Source of the DNA: Syntrophaceae bacterium UBA4810 | GTDB taxonomy: Bacteria; Desulfobacterota; Syntrophia; Syntrophales; Smithellaceae | Direction of reading: 5' to 3' | NCBI GenBank assembly: GCA_002402545.1 | Contig: DHGA01000066.1 | Coordinates: 1 to 47,406 of the forward strand | DNA: 47,406 bases | The notes under the pieces: generated by a model | What the model saw: only the letters and a program-made list of their open reading frames with translations | Told to the model about the DNA's origin: nothing | Databases searched by the model: none | In this document: in pieces, positions 43,604-47,406 of the stretch | How the letters are laid out: each line of letters opens with the position of its first letter | How positions within the stretch are numbered: position 1 is the stretch's first letter | Made by a program: the position numbers and the translations under genes

Positions 43604-44430
43604 ATAAAGTTATGTAAAGATGTAGAACAAAATTTCACTAAAATATATGTCAGCAGGAGCAACAAAAACGCCACACATGACAAAGCGGCGATGCGGAATC
43701 CCTTCCAGCCAAGGGCAAGGCGCTGGTGAAGCAGTACACCGTAGACGACCCATGCGATGAAAGACCAGATGACTTTCGGATCATATGTCCAGAGATCTTT
43801 CCAGACAAAAGCCGCGTAGAACGCGCCGGCCAGAATACCGATAGTCAATATCGGAAATCCCCAAAGCAGGCACAAATGATTAATTCTATCCAGCTCACCC
43901 AGTGAAGGAAGCAGCCGGCTCATGGAGGTAAGTTTTTTACTTTTGAGCAGAGAGTTTTGCATGATAAACATAGCGCCCGCGCACGATGCCAACACAAACA
44001 AAATTTCACCCACAATGGATAAAGCCAAATGCATGGTGGCAAGCCAGCTTTGCAGGCCCGGCGGCAAAATTGTTTTACCCGCCTCCTGTCCGGCGGCAAT
44101 AATTACAAACAGCAAAACAAGAGGCCCGATAAACGCGCCCAGCAGCCTGGTTTTTGTTTTAAATTGCAGAACAAGATAAACAGCGCCTGCCGACCACGCG
44201 TAAAAGGCAAAAAGCGCGCGCGAACCGAGATTGGTAAATCCCGCGGCATTTATCGCGGCGGCAATCAAATAGCAAGTAAGCAGGAAAAACGCGCCCGTCA
44301 GAACCCAGGTGGATATTTTGGCTAGAGTTACTTTTTTAACGAGCAGAGAAAAAAGATAACCAGCCGCGCTTAAGGCGGCAAGAAAAAAAGCCAGCGCGAA
44401 GAAAATCAATTCGCCATTTTCAAAATTCAA
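43600..44430 (-). CDS. CcsA/HemX-like membrane protein
   Basis: A 276-residue integral membrane protein with about eight helices. The C-terminal region WKDLWTYDPKVIWSFIAW is the tryptophan-rich motif of the cytochrome-c assembly (CcsA/HemX) family. Next to hemA it matches the HemX position, where the protein tunes glutamyl-tRNA reductase level; a heme-handling role in cytochrome c assembly is the alternative. Its end overlaps hemA and its start overlaps the upstream dehydrogenase gene by 11 bases. Confidence 0.85.
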   Translation of the reverse strand: MNFENGELIFFALAFFLAALSAAGYLFSLLVKKVTLAKISTWVLTGAFFLLTCYLIAAAINAAGFTNLGSRALFAFYAWSAGAVYLVLQFKTKTRLLGAFIGPLVLLFVIIAAGQEAGKTILPPGLQSWLATMHLALSIVGEILFVLASCAGAMFIMQNSLLKSKKLTSMSRLLPSLGELDRINHLCLLWGFPILTIGILAGAFYAAFVWKDLWTYDPKVIWSFIAWVVYGVLLHQRLALGWKGFRIAALSCVAFLLLLLTYILVKFCSTSLHNFI

Positions 44431-45067
44431 ATTCCACCTCCTCGCCGGTAATTTCCCTGATTATCTTTTTCACAAGTTTCTTATCTCGGCCGCGGATAGC
44501 TTCGAGCAATCCCGAATCCATTAATTTATCAAACCAAACTTTCCCCTGGCCGGAATTTTTTTCCATTTTGTCCCGCAGCTTTCCTAAAATATCAGCCAAA
44601 ATGGCGTAATCTTCGCCGAAGGTTTCTTCAAGCTGTTCACGCAAATAACGCGCGAGCGCCGGAGATTTTCCGCCTGTTCCTATCGCTATCGTCAAATCGC
44701 CTCGCTCCAAAAGAGAAGGCAAAATAAAATCGCATTTTTGCGGGTCGTCAACAATATTTACGGGAATTCTTTTTTTAATCGCGTCGCGCGAAACAGCGGT
44801 GTTGATTACATCATCATCTGTCGCGCCAATTACCAGCGAGGCGCCGTTTATATCTTCTACTGAATATTCTCTCGCGTGATGAGTAATAATATTTTTATCT
44901 TTCAGCAATAAAAGCCCTTGGGTTAACACGGGGCTCACCACAGAAACTTTTGCACCGCAATCCAAAAGCCTTGTTACTTTTCTTTGGGCGACTTCACCAC
45001 CCCCGACAACCACACATTTTTTGCCGGATATATTCCAGAAAACAGGGTAATATTTCAATATTTTCAT
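44420..45067 (-). CDS. Precorrin-2 dehydrogenase / sirohydrochlorin ferrochelatase
   Basis: A 215-residue protein of the Met8/CysG N-terminal family that oxidises precorrin-2 to sirohydrochlorin with NAD and may insert iron to give siroheme. KCVVVGGGEVAQRK is the dinucleotide fold, and DDPQKCDFILPS plus GGKSPALAR the catalytic core. The ATG at 45067 is chosen; a TTG 23 codons upstream is in frame but adds nothing family-like. It is the first gene of the tetrapyrrole operon. Confidence 0.92.
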   Translation of the reverse strand: MKILKYYPVFWNISGKKCVVVGGGEVAQRKVTRLLDCGAKVSVVSPVLTQGLLLLKDKNIITHHAREYSVEDINGASLVIGATDDDVINTAVSRDAIKKRIPVNIVDDPQKCDFILPSLLERGDLTIAIGTGGKSPALARYLREQLEETFGEDYAILADILGKLRDKMEKNSGQGKVWFDKLMDSGLLEAIRGRDKKLVKKIIREITGEEVEFEF

Positions 45068-45226
45068 TCCCTTTGCGTTATATATTATGCGTTTTAAATC
45101 TTTTTGAAAACTATCATGAAGGGGGGTAAAATTCAAGCAAGGTCATTCTTTCTAAAATACCCGACGCTCACGTCGCAATAAGGCAAAATTCAGCCGTGCG
45201 CGTATTATTCTCAATACCGAGGCTGC

Positions 45227-45255
45227 TTGAATTATTGCCAAAAACAGGTTATATA
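45227..45255 (+). promoter_or_regulatory. Candidate promoter of prmA
   Basis: TTGAAT (45227-45232), 17 bases, then TATATA (45250-45255). The prmA ATG is at 45281, giving a leader of about 20 bases with AAAGGA. Confidence 0.5.
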
Positions 45256-45280
45256 AAATGAAATTCAAAGGATAATTTTC

Positions 45281-46222
45281 ATGGTAAAAAAGCAGCCGGA
45301 AAAATGGCTAAAAATGGAAATAGAAGCGGATGCCCAGGTCATGGACGCTTTGGGTAATTTTTTGACCGAAACAGGCGCCCAGGGAGTTTTCCAGGAAACG
45401 CTAGAGCCTCAATTGCCCGGTGATTTTCCCGAACAGTCGGATACGGAAAAGATCCAGGCTTATTTTCCTGATGACACACGCGTCGAAAAAAGAATCAGCT
45501 CCGTGCATAATTATCTGGACAGCCTTTCTCAAATATTCCCAGATTTCAAAAAACCTTTGCTAAAAACAGAAACCATAAGTGATCCGGATTGGGCCGAGCA
45601 GTGGAAAAAATATTTCAAGCCGATACGGGTCAGCGGCAATATCATTGTGAAACCAACCTGGGAACGTTATTCTCCTTCCAGTCGCGACATCGTCATTGAA
45701 ATAGACCCGGGTATGGCTTTTGGCACCGGCCAGCACGCTTCGACAAGAATGTGCCTGCAGGCAGTGGAAGAAATTATCCTTAAAGACCGCTCGATTAAAA
45801 ACTGGAAAGTTTTGGATGTCGGCTGCGGCACGGGAATATTAGGCATTACCGCCGCCAAGATGGGCGCGCGTGATGTGATCTGCGTGGATATCGACAAAAA
45901 AGCCGTGGAAATCGCCCGCGAAAACGCCGCGATCAATCAGGTGGAAGACTGCATAAAGTTTATCAATCGCGATGTCAAAACTATCAGCGAACAGCGTAAT
46001 TTAATCATTGCCAACCTGACGGCTAAATTGCTTCTCGAACTGCGCGAGCATCTGAAAACTCTTCTTGTTCCTAACGGCTACATGATTATATCCGGCATTG
46101 TCGAACCAGACCGGCAGGCAATCGAAGAGATTTTTTGTGTCGCGCCATTTGTTCAGGAAGCGGTAATCACCGAAAAGGAATGGGTCTGTTACGTTCTAAA
46201 AAAAGAGAGCTTTGTTTTATAG
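45281..46222 (+). CDS. prmA: Ribosomal protein L11 methyltransferase
   Basis: A 313-residue SAM-dependent methyltransferase that trimethylates ribosomal protein L11. The substrate-recognition domain (about 1-120) ends in the signature EQWKKYFKPIRV; DPGMAFGTGQHASTRMCL and the SAM loop VLDVGCGTGILG follow. The length is slightly above the E. coli enzyme. The ATG has AAAGGATAATTTTC upstream. It is divergent from the tetrapyrrole operon. Confidence 0.94.
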   Translation: MVKKQPEKWLKMEIEADAQVMDALGNFLTETGAQGVFQETLEPQLPGDFPEQSDTEKIQAYFPDDTRVEKRISSVHNYLDSLSQIFPDFKKPLLKTETISDPDWAEQWKKYFKPIRVSGNIIVKPTWERYSPSSRDIVIEIDPGMAFGTGQHASTRMCLQAVEEIILKDRSIKNWKVLDVGCGTGILGITAAKMGARDVICVDIDKKAVEIARENAAINQVEDCIKFINRDVKTISEQRNLIIANLTAKLLLELREHLKTLLVPNGYMIISGIVEPDRQAIEEIFCVAPFVQEAVITEKEWVCYVLKKESFVL

Positions 46223-46289
46223 TTCATTATATAAAACTGTGGTTGCAGCTTTATATAACACTCTTAACTTCGCTATTCCCGAGCAGAGC

Positions 46290-46340
46290 AAATGCAAAAT
46301 TCTGGATTCCGGCTCGCGGTGCGCTTGCCCGGAATGACAA
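46290..46340. repeat. Dispersed REP-like repeat
   Basis: The stretch includes CTGGATTCCGGC and GCCCGGAATGAC. Read on the minus strand it begins GTCATTCCGGGCAAGCGC and continues to GGAATCCAG, the same layout as the element at 4072. It fills the prmA-rsmE gap. Confidence 0.65.
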
Positions 46341-46394
46341 AAACACAAATCGCGATTACACTTTTGCCATGCATTAACCATTGAGGAAAAGATT

Positions 46395-47150
46395 TTGACC
46401 ATTCCGCGCATATACAGCACAGAAATTCTGGAAAACAAAGAATCCATACAGCTGCCCGAAGATAACTTAAGATATTTAAAAACAGTAATGCGCTTGAAGC
46501 CCGGCGACAAAATTATCGTTTTCGACGGTTACGGATCTGAGTTTGAAGCAATTATTGAAGAATTCTCCATAAAGAACGTAGGCGTGAAACTGGGGAAAGA
46601 AGTCCCGCGAGAAAATAAAGAAATCAATATCACTTTGGCGCAGGCGCTGCCCAAAGCTTCCAAAATGGATTTAATCGTCAAAAGCGCGGCAGAGCTGGGT
46701 GTAGATTTAATTATTCCTCTTGCCGCGGAAAGATCCGTCAGCCGGATTGACGCGGATAAAGAGGTACAAAAAATTAAACGCTGGCAAAAAATCGCCATAG
46801 AAGCATCACGCGCCAGCAGATCCGGCACGATAACAAAAGTCGCAAACATAGCGTCGCTTGAAACAATAAAGAATCTTGCTTGCGGCAAATCGGCAAAAAT
46901 GATTTTCTGGGAGGAAGAAGAAAAGACAACTATCAAAAGCGCGCTAACTGATAAAAACCTTGACGAGCTTAAAAATTATTTTATTATTGTGGGGCCGGAA
47001 GGAGGTTTTTCCAAAAACGAAATCGATCTGGCAAAAAAAGCCGGGTTTCAATCGGTCGGCCTGGGGAAACAGATATTAAAGGTGGAAACCGCGGCGGCCG
47101 CGATAATTTCCATAATCCAATATGAAAAAGGAATTTTCAGCCATAAGTAA
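46395..47150 (+). CDS. rsmE: 16S rRNA m3U1498 methyltransferase
   Basis: A 251-residue SPOUT methyltransferase that modifies U1498 of 16S rRNA. GPEGGFSKNEIDLAKKAG and LGKQILKVETAAA are the knotted SAM-binding motifs of RsmE. The proposed start is TTG with GAGGAAAA upstream; no ATG fits the family N-terminus (PRIYSTEIL). It follows prmA, a frequent pairing. Confidence 0.93.
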   Translation: MTIPRIYSTEILENKESIQLPEDNLRYLKTVMRLKPGDKIIVFDGYGSEFEAIIEEFSIKNVGVKLGKEVPRENKEINITLAQALPKASKMDLIVKSAAELGVDLIIPLAAERSVSRIDADKEVQKIKRWQKIAIEASRASRSGTITKVANIASLETIKNLACGKSAKMIFWEEEEKTTIKSALTDKNLDELKNYFIIVGPEGGFSKNEIDLAKKAGFQSVGLGKQILKVETAAAAIISIIQYEKGIFSHK

Positions 47151-47164
47151 CAGGAGGTAAAAAA

Positions 47165-47406
47165 ATGCCCGTTTATAAATTCGCCGGTTTCTGGCGGCGC
47201 TTTATCGCGTATCTAATCGACAACACCATCATCTGTATTGTTTTTTTCGTTTTGCTGATGATAGCCATGATGGCTTTTTTTATCGGCGCGGCTACCGGAG
47301 AAGAAAGCGCGTGGATTGCCGATTTGGCAAACCCGACAAAAATTTCTTCGATCATGATTTTTTTCTGGCTGTTTCTCTTTATAATCACCATTGGTTATTT
47401 TACTTA
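47165..47406 (+). CDS. RDD-family membrane protein (3' end missing)
   Basis: Eighty residues are visible before the right edge. MPVYKFAGFWRRFIAYLIDN carries the Arg-Asp pattern that names the RDD family, followed by a long hydrophobic helix pair (TIICIVFFVLLMIAMMAFF and MIFFWLFLFIITIGYF). AGGAGG lies 7 bases before the ATG and 14 bases separate it from rsmE. The function of most RDD proteins is unknown; some relate to ion transport. Confidence 0.8.
   Translation, partial: MPVYKFAGFWRRFIAYLIDNTIICIVFFVLLMIAMMAFFIGAATGEESAWIADLANPTKISSIMIFFWLFLFIITIGYFT

Noticed and set aside
1..47406. CRISPR arrays, tRNA or rRNA genes, integrase or transposase genes
   Set aside because: No regularly spaced repeats, tRNA cloverleaf or conserved RNA sequence, and no protein of these classes was found.

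Overview
The window looks like chromosome of a strict anaerobe, most likely a syntrophic or sulfate-reducing Desulfobacterota (former Deltaproteobacteria; a Syntrophales relative would fit). This is an inference from gene content: a membrane formate dehydrogenase, a siroheme-route heme operon with an AhbC-type radical SAM protein, a second-type 'N-ATPase' F1Fo operon, several [4Fe-4S] radical-type dehydratases, and large PAS sensor proteins. No rRNA, tRNA, CRISPR array, intact insertion sequence or prophage was seen.

Layout. 1-4010 (+): 3' part of a formate dehydrogenase operon (alpha cut by the left edge, FeS beta, cytochrome b gamma) closed by a clear terminator. 4071-4301: REP-like hairpin debris. 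4498-8337 (+): a PAS5-GAF-GGDEF-EAL c-di-GMP protein. 8497-21088 (-): a catabolic island with three paralogs of the 4-hydroxybutyryl-CoA dehydratase (AbfD) family, a TetR regulator with a perfect inverted-repeat operator candidate, two SDRs, an FeS/FMN/FAD enoate-reductase-like protein, an epoxide-hydrolase-like protein, an isochorismatase-like hydrolase, a WCPFC thioredoxin, a small Cys-rich protein and a UlaG-like hydrolase. 21299-22267 (+): an MBL-fold hydrolase. 22711-23391 (-): a TIR-like protein.

23686-36522 (+): a regulatory and bioenergetic block. A PAS histidine kinase and an NtrC-type sigma-54 activator are followed by a textbook sigma-54 promoter. That promoter reads into two paralogous RsbRD_N-like proteins (the second with a membrane tail), then the whole atpDCQRBEFAG N-ATPase operon and a Cys4/cytidylate-kinase-like protein. 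The simplest reading is a stimulus-controlled, sigma-54-dependent auxiliary ion-pumping ATPase. Its c subunit keeps the Glu-Ser-x4-Tyr part of the sodium site but has Met where a Gln or Glu ligand is usual.

36722-36823 (+): a 33-residue membrane protein behind a near-consensus sigma-70 promoter. 36980-45067 (-): a PHP phosphoesterase and the tetrapyrrole operon (hemB, ahbC, cobA-hemD fusion, hemC, hemA, ccsA/hemX-like, sirohydrochlorin-forming dehydrogenase). 45281-47406 (+): prmA, rsmE and the start of an RDD-family membrane protein cut by the right edge.

The parts most worth pursuing are the sigma-54/RsbRD/N-ATPase unit and the three-dehydratase cluster, one paralog of which keeps its FeS ligands but has a changed active site.
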